In this document: positions 1-6,118 of the stretch, one piece after another
How the letters are laid out: every line of letters starts with the position of its first letter
How positions within the stretch are numbered: position 1 is the stretch's first letter
Assembly: GCA_016201185.1 (NCBI GenBank)
Contig: JACQDG010000014.1
Location: 1 to 8,022 of the forward strand
Origin: Acidobacteriota bacterium
GTDB lineage: Bacteria > Acidobacteriota > Terriglobia > Bryobacterales > JACQDG01
DNA length: 8,022 nt
Direction: 5' to 3'
The notes under the pieces: model-generated
The model's database searches: none
Told to the model about the DNA's origin: nothing
The model's input: the letters and a program-made list of their open reading frames with translations, nothing else
Translations under genes and position numbers: made by a program

Positions 1-1
1 C

Positions 2-1390
2 GGCGCCGAGGACCTGGACGATTACGGCTCCTGGGCGCCGGTTCCGGGCTATGGGCCCACCTGGTTCCCGAGGGTGGACGCAGGCTGGGCGCCTTATAGT
101 TACGGGCGCTGGGCGTGGGTGGATTGGTACGGCTGGACCTGGGTCGATTACGACCCCTGGGGCTGGGCCCCGTTTCATTATGGCCGGTGGTTCTGGCGCG
201 CTGGTTTCGGGTGGGGTTGGTGTCCAGGACCTATTTATGCCCCCGTTTACTGGTCGCCGGCGCTGGTAGGCTTCTTCGGCTGGGGCGGCCACGGCGGCTT
301 CGGCGTCGGATTTGGCTTCGGCAACATCGGGTGGGTCCCGCTGGCGCCCGGCGAGCGTTTCTATCCCTGGTATGGACGGGGCTTCTACGGCCGCCGCAAC
401 AACGTTTTCGTTGACAACAGCGTGCACATCACCAATATCACGAACGTCACCAACATCCGGAATGTCTACCGCAACGCCAACGTGAATGGCGGGGTGCTGT
501 CTGCCAACGTGCAGGACTTCTCCCATGGGCGGCTAGCCCACGTCCAGCACGTGAACGTTACGGAGATCCACAGTGCGGGTCAGATTCGCGGTGTAGTCCC
601 GGTGGTGCCGGATCGCGCGAGCCTGCGGGTCAGCGATCGCGAGGTTCGGCCCGGAAGCGTTCCGGTGGCGGCCCATTACGACAATCGCTTCTTCACGCGG
701 ACCCAGTCGCGCCCCGTCGAGCGAGTGCCGTTCGCCGAGCAGCAACAGCAGTTGACGCGGTCGTTCCACGGTCAGGCGGGGCCTGCGGCACAGCAAGTGA
801 ACCGCTCTCCTGCCCCGGCTGCGGCAACCGGCAGCGTTCGACCGACTGCGCCAGCGCCGACGAATCCGAGCCGCAGTTGGCGGAGGATAGGCGAGGAGCG
901 CCCGCCCGCGGCCAATGCCGCCTTGTCGGCCCCTCTTGCCGACGAGCGCAAGGCGCAGCAAGACACTAGTGGGCGGCGGCTGGGCGATGGGCAGCAGGCC
1001 CCTGCGGCAGCGCCAGCCCCAGCGCCCTCTAACTACCGCAACGCCGACCGGAATTCCGGCTCGCGCCGCTTTGGCGAAGAGACCCGGCCCGCGCCCGCCG
1101 CTGCGCCGTCCGCACCCTCGCCTGAGCGCAACGCGGAGCGCGACTCCGGCTCGCGCCGCTTCGGCCAGGCAGACCACCAGGCCGCGCCGTCGAGACCGCC
1201 TGCCCAAAACTACCAGCCGCGCCAGGAAACGCCGCGGATGGAACGGCGTCCGCTCGAGCTCAACCGCCCGATCGTCCGGGAGCGTGCGCCGCAGCATGGA
1301 GGGGGCGGCCGCTCTTCGGCTCCGCCTCCGCGCAGTTCGGGTCGCGATAGCGAGCGGTCCTCGGACCACGGCGGCCGGGGACGCCGCTGA
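2..1390 (+). CDS. DUF6600-type Trp/Tyr/Gly-rich envelope protein, 5' partial
   Basis: The reading frame is open from the left edge, so the true start and N-terminus lie outside the window; 462 codons are visible. The first ~120 residues carry dense aromatic repeats (YGRWAWVDWYGWTW, DPWGWAPFHYGRWFW), the hallmark of the DUF6600 region found in acidobacterial and proteobacterial proteins that often have a FecR-like domain further upstream; that domain is not visible here. An Asn/Thr/Val-rich segment follows (HITNITNVTNIRNVYRN, bases ~424-480), then a segment with VVPDRASLRV, then a Pro/Ala/Arg/Ser-rich tail with a ~30-residue repeat, ending in Arg/Gly. Composition suggests an exported or surface-associated protein, with the tail possibly binding an anionic partner; this is inference, and the molecular function is unknown. 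A GTG at 74 would give 438 aa, but the family-typical sequence continues upstream of it, so it is not the start. A strong terminator follows the stop. Confidence 0.85.
   Translation, partial: GAEDLDDYGSWAPVPGYGPTWFPRVDAGWAPYSYGRWAWVDWYGWTWVDYDPWGWAPFHYGRWFWRAGFGWGWCPGPIYAPVYWSPALVGFFGWGGHGGFGVGFGFGNIGWVPLAPGERFYPWYGRGFYGRRNNVFVDNSVHITNITNVTNIRNVYRNANVNGGVLSANVQDFSHGRLAHVQHVNVTEIHSAGQIRGVVPVVPDRASLRVSDREVRPGSVPVAAHYDNRFFTRTQSRPVERVPFAEQQQQLTRSFHGQAGPAAQQVNRSPAPAAATGSVRPTAPAPTNPSRSWRRIGEERPPAANAALSAPLADERKAQQDTSGRRLGDGQQAPAAAPAPAPSNYRNADRNSGSRRFGEETRPAPAAAPSAPSPERNAERDSGSRRFGQADHQAAPSRPPAQNYQPRQETPRMERRPLELNRPIVRERAPQHGGGGRSSAPPPRSSGRDSERSSDHGGRGRR
872..1252 (+). repeat. Degenerate 30-31 codon tandem repeat in the C-terminal tail
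   Basis: An Arg-Arg pair recurs in register at bases 881, 974, 1064, 1154 and 1244, spacings of 93, 90, 90 and 90 bp. Local contexts are SWRRIGEE, SGRRLGDG, SGSRRFGEE, SGSRRFGQ and MERRPLEL, separated by Pro/Ala-rich linkers. The third and fourth copies are similar at DNA level: 1037-1074 and 1127-1164 match at 32 of 38 positions. This implies internal duplication of a 90-bp unit followed by divergence. Confidence 0.75.
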
Positions 1391-1426
1391 GCGGGCGGTA
1401 GCAACCAGTTTTGGCTTCTTCCCTCT

Positions 1427-1460
1427 GGGCCTGACCGGGCGACCGGCAGGCCCTTTTTTT
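1427..1460 (+). terminator. Rho-independent terminator of the DUF6600-type gene
   Basis: GGGCCTG at 1427-1433 pairs with CAGGCCC at 1447-1453. After a bulged A at 1434, CCGG (1435-1438) pairs with CCGG (1443-1446), closing a GCGA loop of GNRA type. Seven T follow at 1454-1460. It lies 36 bp after the stop of the upstream gene. Read from the opposite strand the same stem has no T-tract, so it should terminate mainly the + transcript, although it sits between convergent genes. Confidence 0.93.
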
Positions 1461-1495
1461 ACCTTCCGAACTGACGCTGTGGGGTAGACCGGAAC

Positions 1496-1789
1496 TTACC
1501 GCTCTCGGGTGGCGCGAATCAGGGCTTCCATGTGGTCGAGGTAGCGCTCCAGGGCGCGGCGGCCGGCAGGCGTGAGCCGGTACTCCGTCTTCGGAATCCG
1601 GCCATCGAAATACTTCGTGCAGGAGACGTAGTTGGCCTCTTCTAGTTTGCGGGCGTGCACGCTGAGGTTGCCGTCGGTGGTGTTTAACAGCTCTTTGAGG
1701 TCATGGAAGGTGAGCGACTCGTTCACCGCCAGGGCGCTCACGATCCCCAATCGCATGTGCTCGTGGATGAGGCGATCGAGCTGCGGCAT
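1496..1789 (-). CDS. Small winged-helix transcriptional regulator (HTH_34-like)
   Basis: A 97-residue cytoplasmic DNA-binding protein. It begins MPQLDRLIHEHMRLGIVSAL, continues with a helix-turn-helix (SLTFHDLKELL, then TTDGNLSVHARKLEEA as recognition helix), a beta-wing (YFDGRIPKTEYRLT) and a closing helix (AGRRALERYLDHMEALI). TDGNLSxHxRKLEEA...YRLTPxGRRALERYL is characteristic of the single-domain winged-helix family related to ArsR/MarR (Pfam winged-helix HTH_34). The ATG at 1789 was chosen because GGAG lies 6 nt upstream and family members begin close to this point. A longer form from a GTG at 1888 (130 aa) is possible, since AGGAGG lies 4 nt before it, but its extra 33 residues look non-conserved. 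The gene follows the membrane-protein gene, with 91 bp between that stop and this start, and is probably co-transcribed. It is a candidate autoregulator of the pair; ligand unknown. Confidence 0.85.
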   Translation of the reverse strand: MPQLDRLIHEHMRLGIVSALAVNESLTFHDLKELLNTTDGNLSVHARKLEEANYVSCTKYFDGRIPKTEYRLTPAGRRALERYLDHMEALIRATRER

Positions 1790-1880
1790 CCGGCTCTCCG
1801 GTGAGCCCCCCGGCACGGCCTGCAGCCAGCGCGGCTGAATGCGAGGCCGGCGTTCGCGATTTGGGACCACGGCGCCCGGC

Positions 1881-2492
1881 TTACCCACCGTACCTCCTCG
1901 CAATGATGGCGCCGAACAGGATGTGCAGACCGCCGAACCCCGCCGCCAGCACCCAGTTGGCCCACGCCGGCGGGCAGAACAGGGCGATTCCGCCGGCCGC
2001 CATGAAACAAATGCCCATCACCGGAACGATCTTCACCGAGAAAGCCCCTCCGGTAACCACCCCTGCGCCGTACAGCAGCAGCCACATGCCGGGGATGACC
2101 GCGATGAGTCCGGCGCGGAAGAAGACCAGGGTCAGAAGGCCCCCCGCCAGAATCGGCGGGGAGAGGCTGAGCGCGAACTTGCGCCCCGGCTGGGAAAGTA
2201 CCGGCAGGTGAACGACGCGGGCTTTTCGGGAGATCGCCCAGATCCCGATCAGCATCGCCAGCAACCCCGCGATGAGCCATGTCGCCAGCCATTCCTCGCG
2301 GCTGATTTGCCGCGACGCGAGAACGGCGGCGACCAGAGCCGTAATTCCCATCAGGATCCCGCCCCGGCCGGGAACGGCGGTAAACGAAGCGGAGCGCTCC
2401 ATGGTCTCCCGGATGAACCGGAGATTCTCCATGGCCCGGTCATGCAGGGCCGGAGGGTCTGGCAGAGTGGGGCGCAGCGGCTGCCCAGCCAT
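1881..2492 (-). CDS. Polytopic membrane protein paired with winged-helix regulator
   Basis: A 203-residue protein. Its soluble N-terminal stretch of ~44 residues includes a polar helix (MENLRFIRETMERSASFT) leading into AVPGRGG. About six hydrophobic segments follow: ~45-60 (ILMGITALVAAVLAS), ~70-88 (WLIAGLLAMLIGIWAI), a pair across ~108-145 and a pair across ~152-198. It ends in a short basic tail (IIARRYGG). No enzymatic or transport motif is visible; I recognise the architecture as a hypothetical membrane protein found next to small winged-helix regulators in Acidobacteria, and no biochemical role is known to me. The ATG at 2492 is preferred over the upstream TTG at 2513, because the TTG lies inside the predicted promoter and transcription should begin at or beside the ATG. 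The tail of the gene contains a strong AGGAGG just before its stop. Confidence 0.8.
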   Translation of the reverse strand: MAGQPLRPTLPDPPALHDRAMENLRFIRETMERSASFTAVPGRGGILMGITALVAAVLASRQISREEWLATWLIAGLLAMLIGIWAISRKARVVHLPVLSQPGRKFALSLSPPILAGGLLTLVFFRAGLIAVIPGMWLLLYGAGVVTGGAFSVKIVPVMGICFMAAGGIALFCPPAWANWVLAAGFGGLHILFGAIIARRYGG

Positions 2493-2526
2493 ATTAGAAT
2501 GATACAACGGCAAGCAGGTCTGTCAA
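2493..2526 (-). promoter_or_regulatory. Sigma70-like promoter of the membrane-protein/regulator operon
   Basis: On the - strand there is a perfect -35 box TTGACA (2526-2521), a 16-nt spacer and a -10 box TATCAT (2504-2499). Only six nucleotides (TCTAAT) separate the -10 box from the ATG at 2492. The expected start point, 6-7 nt after the -10 box, therefore falls on or beside the A of the ATG, which predicts a leaderless mRNA. No Shine-Dalgarno sequence precedes this ATG, consistent with that reading. Confidence 0.8.
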
Positions 2527-2544
2527 GTACTTTATAGATTAAAG
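2525..2544. promoter_or_regulatory. Candidate operator: inverted repeat abutting the -35 box
   Basis: CTTTA (2530-2534) and TAAAG (2540-2544) form a perfect inverted repeat with a 5-bp spacer. It overlaps a second perfect palindrome, AAGTACTT (2525-2532), which runs into the -35 hexamer. The tract is AT-rich in otherwise GC-rich DNA. A dimeric winged-helix protein bound here would block or modulate RNA polymerase. Assignment to the regulator at 1496-1789 is inference from proximity. Confidence 0.5.
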
Positions 2545-3033
2545 CTACAGCGCGCGTTGTGATAAGCCTCTATTCGCACCGCAGCGTAACTCAAGACGAC
2601 CGCGCGATACTTCCCCGGCCGGTCCTCTTCTGGCAGAAACCACCGTCCCAAAACGGGGCGCGCGCTGAGCAGGTCGAAGAAGTTGTAACTGACCACGGCG
2701 CTCGGCCTCCCCGCGGCCCGTCACCGCGACCGTGCCCGGGTCATAAGCTGCCATCTGCTCGAACGCGGTGTTGTTGTCCCGATAGAAAGCGAAATTGAAT
2801 TCCGTCAGGGAATAACGGTCGAGACCGTATTGCGGAGCGCTCTGCCGCACCATGACCAGCCGGTCCGCCCGTTCAAAGGGAAGCGGCTCGAGCAGCACTC
2901 CTTTGACTACGCTGAAGATGGTCACGAGCGAGCCGATGCCAAGCGCCAGCGTCAGCACCGCGACGATGGTAAAGCCCTTGTTCCTGCGGAGCTGCCGCCA
3001 GCCGTAGCGCAAGTCCTGAGCGAAATTCAACAT
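2545..3033 (-). pseudogene. ADOP/MacB-like ABC permease, N-terminal remnant
   Basis: The reading from ATG 3033 starts with the family signature QDLRYGWRQLRRNKGFT, then a transmembrane helix (IVAVLTLALGIG) and FSVVKGVLLEPLPF, typical of acidobacterial duplicated orphan permeases of the MacB/FtsX class. It continues through FAFYRDNNTAFEQMAAYDPG to VTGRGEAER. There the reading frame breaks, near 2695-2700: in another frame the sequence resumes with VVSYNFFDLLSARPVLGRWF and PEEDRPGKYRAVVLSY, which is the expected family continuation. Homology then stops near 2580, where intact members continue for several hundred more residues (normally ~800 aa with two FtsX domains). The original-frame stop at 2545 therefore closes a nonsense tail. 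The gene is both frameshifted and truncated, and cannot make a working permease. No clear Shine-Dalgarno precedes the ATG. The breakpoint sits just upstream of the operon promoter at 2493-2526. Confidence 0.85.
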
Positions 3034-3102
3034 GCAGGTTAGACGATGGCAGCGACAGGGACGTTAGTGGGCTCCGCGCGAATCCGATCACGTCGCCGCG
3101 CG

Positions 3103-4680
3103 CTATCGCCCCTGCAGTTCCGCCTGCTGGGCCGGCGTGAAGCGGCAATTTGAGGGCGCGGGTGGCGTGCGCCGCCGCGTTTTCGCGCCCGCTGTGCTGT
3201 AAAGCAAAGCCAGATTATGGCGGGCGTTGAAATGGCAGGGGTCGAGCTCGAGCGCCCGCAGGAACTCCGCTTCCGCCTCTTCCCACCGCGCCAGCAAATA
3301 CAGCGCCGTGCCGCGGTTGCTGTGGGCGTCAACCGACGCGGGCTGGAGTCGCAAGGCCTCCTCAAATTCCGCGAGCGCCCCGGAGGCGTCGCGCTCGTCG
3401 AGCAACAAAGTCCCCATTTGGGTGAAGGTTTCCGGGTTCCGCGGATCCAGCCGGCGCGCTTTGAGCAGCAGCGACCGCGCCCGCTCGGGCTCGGTTGCCG
3501 CCACGGCGCGGGCCAATTGCAATCTCGACCGGACGCTGCCTGGGGACTTCGCCGCCGCGTCGCTCCACAGCGACTCTTCGCTCCTCCACACCCGCGCCCG
3601 CCAGCCGCTGGCGACGGTGGGGGCCAAAGCCGTTGCCATCAGGACCGGCGGGCGCACGCGCGCCAACGCCAGCCCCGCGACCACCGCCAGGCTGATCATC
3701 GGTAGATACATCCGGTGCTCAAACATCAAATCCGCCGCCGGGACGATGCTGGAGCTAGGTGCCAGGAGCACGAGCGTCCCCAGAATCCAAATCCCGCCGG
3801 CCCGCACCCAGCGCAGCGAGGCGGCCACGAGGACGGCCAATCCCAGGAACCCTGCCACCGTGAGCCAATCCCAGTGAGAAAAGACCTTCACGTCATGATC
3901 GATGCTCTGCCCTGCCGGCCAAACCACCAGAAGCAAGTAACGCCAGATCACCCTCGCCTGGGTGAGCAAGTAGGTCCAGGGAGTGATCCCTTCGAGCGCC
4001 GGCCCGACCCCGGCGCCCTTGGTCCGAGCGGCCACATACAGCAACCGCCCACTCGCCGCTGCCGACACCCCAAGCATGCACAGCCACGGTGGCCAGCTTG
4101 CCCGCCTCCACCGGCCCTCGATCCATTCCGTGCCGAGCAGGAAAACTGGAAACGCTACGCACTCTTCCTTGGCCAGCACCGCCAGCGCAAACCAACCGGC
4201 CGCCGGCCACACTCGCCCGTCTAGCCAACTTCGCCAGGCCACCAAACACAGCAGCGTGGCAAGCAGAGTCGCACGCGCAAATACATAAGCGACGGCTTCT
4301 GTCTGCAAAGGGTGCAGAGCGAATAGAGCCGCGCCGATCAGGGCGGCGCGAGGTCCCACAATTCGGGGCAACACGCTAAAAAGCGCAGCCGTGGCGGCCA
4401 GGTGCAGGACCAGGTTCACCGCGTGATAGCCCCACGGCTGAGCTTCACCCAGGCAGTAGTTCAACCAGAAGGTGAGATAGGTGAGAGGCCGCGTTTGCTC
4501 CAGCCGGAACACGCGCCACCAGCCGCCGGGCGCGGTCAGGTACGGGTCGGCAAAAATGGCGTAGTCATCCAGATGAAAGGATGACGCCAGCGTCTGGCTG
4601 TAAGCGGCCAGCGCCAGCAGAAGAATCGCCCCCAGCCCCCAGCTCGATCCCTTCCCTGCCCGGGGCGAAAGAGGAGTCAT
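3103..4680 (-). CDS. GT-C/TMTC-like membrane protein with C-terminal TPR repeats
   Basis: A 525-residue integral membrane protein. The first membrane segment (~15-32) is followed by the extracytoplasmic FHLDDY motif (residues 36-40), whose acidic pair resembles the catalytic acids of GT-C glycosyltransferases. Family-like motifs follow: RPLTYLTFWLNY (64-75), YHAVNLVLHLAATAALF (85-101), ALFALHPLQTEAVAYVFARA (118-137), LAKEECVAFPVFL (169-181), VWPAGQSIDHD (253-263) and EHRMYLPM (321-328). About nine to ten hydrophobic segments run to ~residue 358. Residues ~383-500 hold three to four tetratricopeptide repeats, for example SGALAEFEEALRLQP and EAEAEFLRALELDP. The layout matches bacterial relatives of TMTC O-mannosyltransferases, which use polyprenyl-phosphate sugars; the substrate here is unknown. 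The final ~28 residues (from ~498) look out of frame. The start at 4680 has GGAG 12 nt upstream, a poor spacing. Confidence 0.82.
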   Translation of the reverse strand: MTPLSPRAGKGSSWGLGAILLLALAAYSQTLASSFHLDDYAIFADPYLTAPGGWWRVFRLEQTRPLTYLTFWLNYCLGEAQPWGYHAVNLVLHLAATAALFSVLPRIVGPRAALIGAALFALHPLQTEAVAYVFARATLLATLLCLVAWRSWLDGRVWPAAGWFALAVLAKEECVAFPVFLLGTEWIEGRWRRASWPPWLCMLGVSAAASGRLLYVAARTKGAGVGPALEGITPWTYLLTQARVIWRYLLLVVWPAGQSIDHDVKVFSHWDWLTVAGFLGLAVLVAASLRWVRAGGIWILGTLVLLAPSSSIVPAADLMFEHRMYLPMISLAVVAGLALARVRPPVLMATALAPTVASGWRARVWRSEESLWSDAAAKSPGSVRSRLQLARAVAATEPERARSLLLKARRLDPRNPETFTQMGTLLLDERDASGALAEFEEALRLQPASVDAHSNRGTALYLLARWEEAEAEFLRALELDPCHFNARHNLALLYSTAGAKTRRRTPPAPSNCRFTPAQQAELQGR

Positions 4681-4692
4681 GTTATCATGATT

Positions 4693-4700
4693 CTCCGGAG
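4693..4700. promoter_or_regulatory. Palindromic Shine-Dalgarno between divergent genes
   Basis: CTCCGGAG is self-complementary, so each strand carries GGAG. On + it lies 8 nt before the ATG at 4709, a good spacing. On - it lies 12 nt before the ATG at 4680, a long spacing. Only 28 bp separate the two start codons, so the promoters must overlap the neighbouring coding regions. TATCAT at 4683-4688 is a possible + strand -10 box, but no convincing -35 box accompanies it. Confidence 0.6.
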
Positions 4701-4708
4701 ATTCGATT

Positions 4709-5416
4709 ATGGCTCAGTCCGACGAACCGCACCGCCAGGTTGTCAATTTTGTCACCTACAAGCTGGATCCTGCCTGGCGGCTATTAGCGGAAGAGCAAAA
4801 GCAGCACGACCGGGAGCAGCTTTGCCGCCTGATCACTTCCTGGAGCATTCCCGGCCGTATGCTGATCCTGCCTTATTCTTTGGTGGGCATCCGCGCCGAC
4901 GCCGACATCATGCTGTGGCGGATTTGCTACCAGCTCGAAGAGTTGCAGCAGATGTCTACCGAAATTTCGCAGACGGGCCTTGGCGCTTATCTGCGAACCA
5001 CCCACAGCTTCCTCTCCATGACCAAGCGCTCTACTTATATCCTGGAGCACGTCCACGAGGGCCAAGTCGATTCGCGCGGCGCGCTCATCCCCGGCCAGTT
5101 CAAGTACATCTTCGTTTATCCTTTCGTCAAGACGCGCGACTGGTACCGTCTGAACTTCCCCGCCCGGCAGGGCATGATGAACGAACACATCACCGTGGGC
5201 CACAAGTACCCGCGGGTCAAGCTGAACACGACCTATTCCTTCGGCCTGGATGATCAGGAATTCGTAGTGGCTTTCGAGAGCGATTACCCGGAGGATTTCG
5301 TTGACCTGGTCATGGACTTGCGGGAAACCGACGCCAGCCGCTATACCCTCCGCGACACCCCCATTCTGACCGGCGTGCTAAAGACCGTCCAGGGGATGAT
5401 CGAAACCTTGGGTTAG
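4709..5416 (+). CDS. chdC: HemQ-like coproheme decarboxylase (chlorite dismutase family)
   Basis: A 235-residue protein of the chlorite dismutase superfamily. ChdC/HemQ removes two propionates from coproheme to give protohaem, the last step of the coproporphyrin-dependent haem pathway in the cytoplasm. It opens with VNFVTYKLDPAWRLL. YPFVK holds Y137 and K141, matching the catalytic Tyr and nearby Lys (Y145/K149 of S. aureus HemQ). MMNEH gives the proximal haem ligand H160, and the C-terminal part has SFGLDDQEFVVAFESD. The residue 13 after the His is N173; by remembered alignment this site is Arg in true chlorite dismutases and Gln in Firmicute HemQ, so chlorite dismutation is unlikely. The loop after K141 is shorter than in Firmicute HemQ. 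GGAG lies 8 nt before the ATG. It begins a compact gene run and its stop is 7 bp before nth. Function rests on motif matching. Confidence 0.85.
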   Translation: MAQSDEPHRQVVNFVTYKLDPAWRLLAEEQKQHDREQLCRLITSWSIPGRMLILPYSLVGIRADADIMLWRICYQLEELQQMSTEISQTGLGAYLRTTHSFLSMTKRSTYILEHVHEGQVDSRGALIPGQFKYIFVYPFVKTRDWYRLNFPARQGMMNEHITVGHKYPRVKLNTTYSFGLDDQEFVVAFESDYPEDFVDLVMDLRETDASRYTLRDTPILTGVLKTVQGMIETLG

Positions 5417-5423
5417 TCTTGAG

Positions 5424-6107
5424 ATGCCTGCCCGGGCCATAAACAAAGCTACTCGCCCCCGCAACGCCGCTGAGCGGCAGGCTCGCGTGGCTGAAATCCT
5501 GCGCTGCTTGGACGAAGCCTATCCCGCCGCCAAGTGCGCGCTCGACCATAAGAACGCCTGGCAGTTGCTGGTGGCCACTATTCTTTCGGCCCAGTGCACC
5601 GACAAGCGGGTCAACATGGTGACGCCGGGGCTATTCAGAAAGTACCCTACAATCAAGGATTTTGCCGCTGTTCGTCAAGTAGTTCTCGAACAAGAAATCC
5701 GCTCCACCGGCTTTTTTCGAAACAAAGCCAAATCATTGATCGGCTCGGCCAAAGCGATTCTTTCCGAATTCGGCGGCCAGGTGCCTCAAACCATGGAAGA
5801 GATACTGCGCCTGCCAGGGGTGGCCCGCAAGACAGCCAATGTTGTACTGGGAACGGCCTTCAGCAAAGCCACCGGGGTTGTAGTCGATACCCACGTCCAG
5901 CGGATCGCGCAGCGCCTAGACCTGACCAAGCAAAAAGACCCCGGCAAGATCGAGCAGGACCTGATGAAGGCCATTTCGCAGGACAAATGGATTCTTTTCT
6001 CCCACCAGATCATTCATCACGGCCGCCTGGTCTGCGCTGCGCGCAAGCCGGCCTGCAACCGCTGCAACCTCGAACCGCTCTGTTACTCTAAGGACAAGAC
6101 CGTTTAG
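5424..6107 (+). CDS. nth: Endonuclease III, DNA glycosylase/AP lyase
   Basis: A 227-residue base-excision repair enzyme that removes oxidised pyrimidines and nicks abasic sites. The helix-hairpin-helix lies at ~125-145 with LPGVARKTANVV, giving the Schiff-base Lys at 136 (K120 in E. coli). VDTHVQR supplies the catalytic Asp at 155 (D138 in E. coli). The C-terminal [4Fe-4S] loop is complete: Cys 204, 211, 214 and 220, spaced C-x6-C-x2-C-x5-C. LLVATILSAQCTDKRVN (48-64) is also typical. About 20 extra N-terminal residues (basic, Ala/Arg-rich) precede the core compared with E. coli Nth. The ATG has only a weak ribosome-binding sequence and follows the previous stop by 7 bp, so translational coupling to the upstream gene is likely. 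Its stop codon overlaps the Shine-Dalgarno of the next gene. Confidence 0.96.
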   Translation: MPARAINKATRPRNAAERQARVAEILRCLDEAYPAAKCALDHKNAWQLLVATILSAQCTDKRVNMVTPGLFRKYPTIKDFAAVRQVVLEQEIRSTGFFRNKAKSLIGSAKAILSEFGGQVPQTMEEILRLPGVARKTANVVLGTAFSKATGVVVDTHVQRIAQRLDLTKQKDPGKIEQDLMKAISQDKWILFSHQIIHHGRLVCAARKPACNRCNLEPLCYSKDKTV

Positions 6108-6111
6108 GAGG
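6106..6111 (+). promoter_or_regulatory. Strong Shine-Dalgarno of the sulfhydrylase gene
   Basis: AGGAGG sits 7 nt before the ATG at 6119, and its first two bases are part of the nth stop codon TAG (6105-6107). It fixes the start of the downstream gene and is the strongest ribosome-binding site in the right-hand cluster. Confidence 0.9.
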
Positions 6112-6118
6112 ACGCTTC

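Noticed and set aside
533..1369. 278-codon open frame on the - strand across the DUF6600-type gene
   Set aside because: Arg-rich nonsense produced by high GC; no motif and no ribosome-binding site noted.
1427..1460. Bidirectional terminator for both convergent genes
   Set aside because: Only the + strand reading has a T-tract; on the - strand the stem is followed by AGAGGGAAG.
1839..2537. 232-codon + strand frame opposite the membrane protein
   Set aside because: Charged, Gln/Arg/Pro-rich shadow; the - strand reading gives clear transmembrane segments and has the promoter.
2873..3148. - strand frame bridging the TPR gene end and the permease start (PLHAGPAGG...)
   Set aside because: It crosses the intergenic gap and overlaps the permease N-terminus in another frame without family resemblance.
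4709..5416. True chlorite dismutase
   Set aside because: The distal Arg expected 13 residues after the proximal His is Asn, and the HemQ-type Tyr/Lys pair is present.
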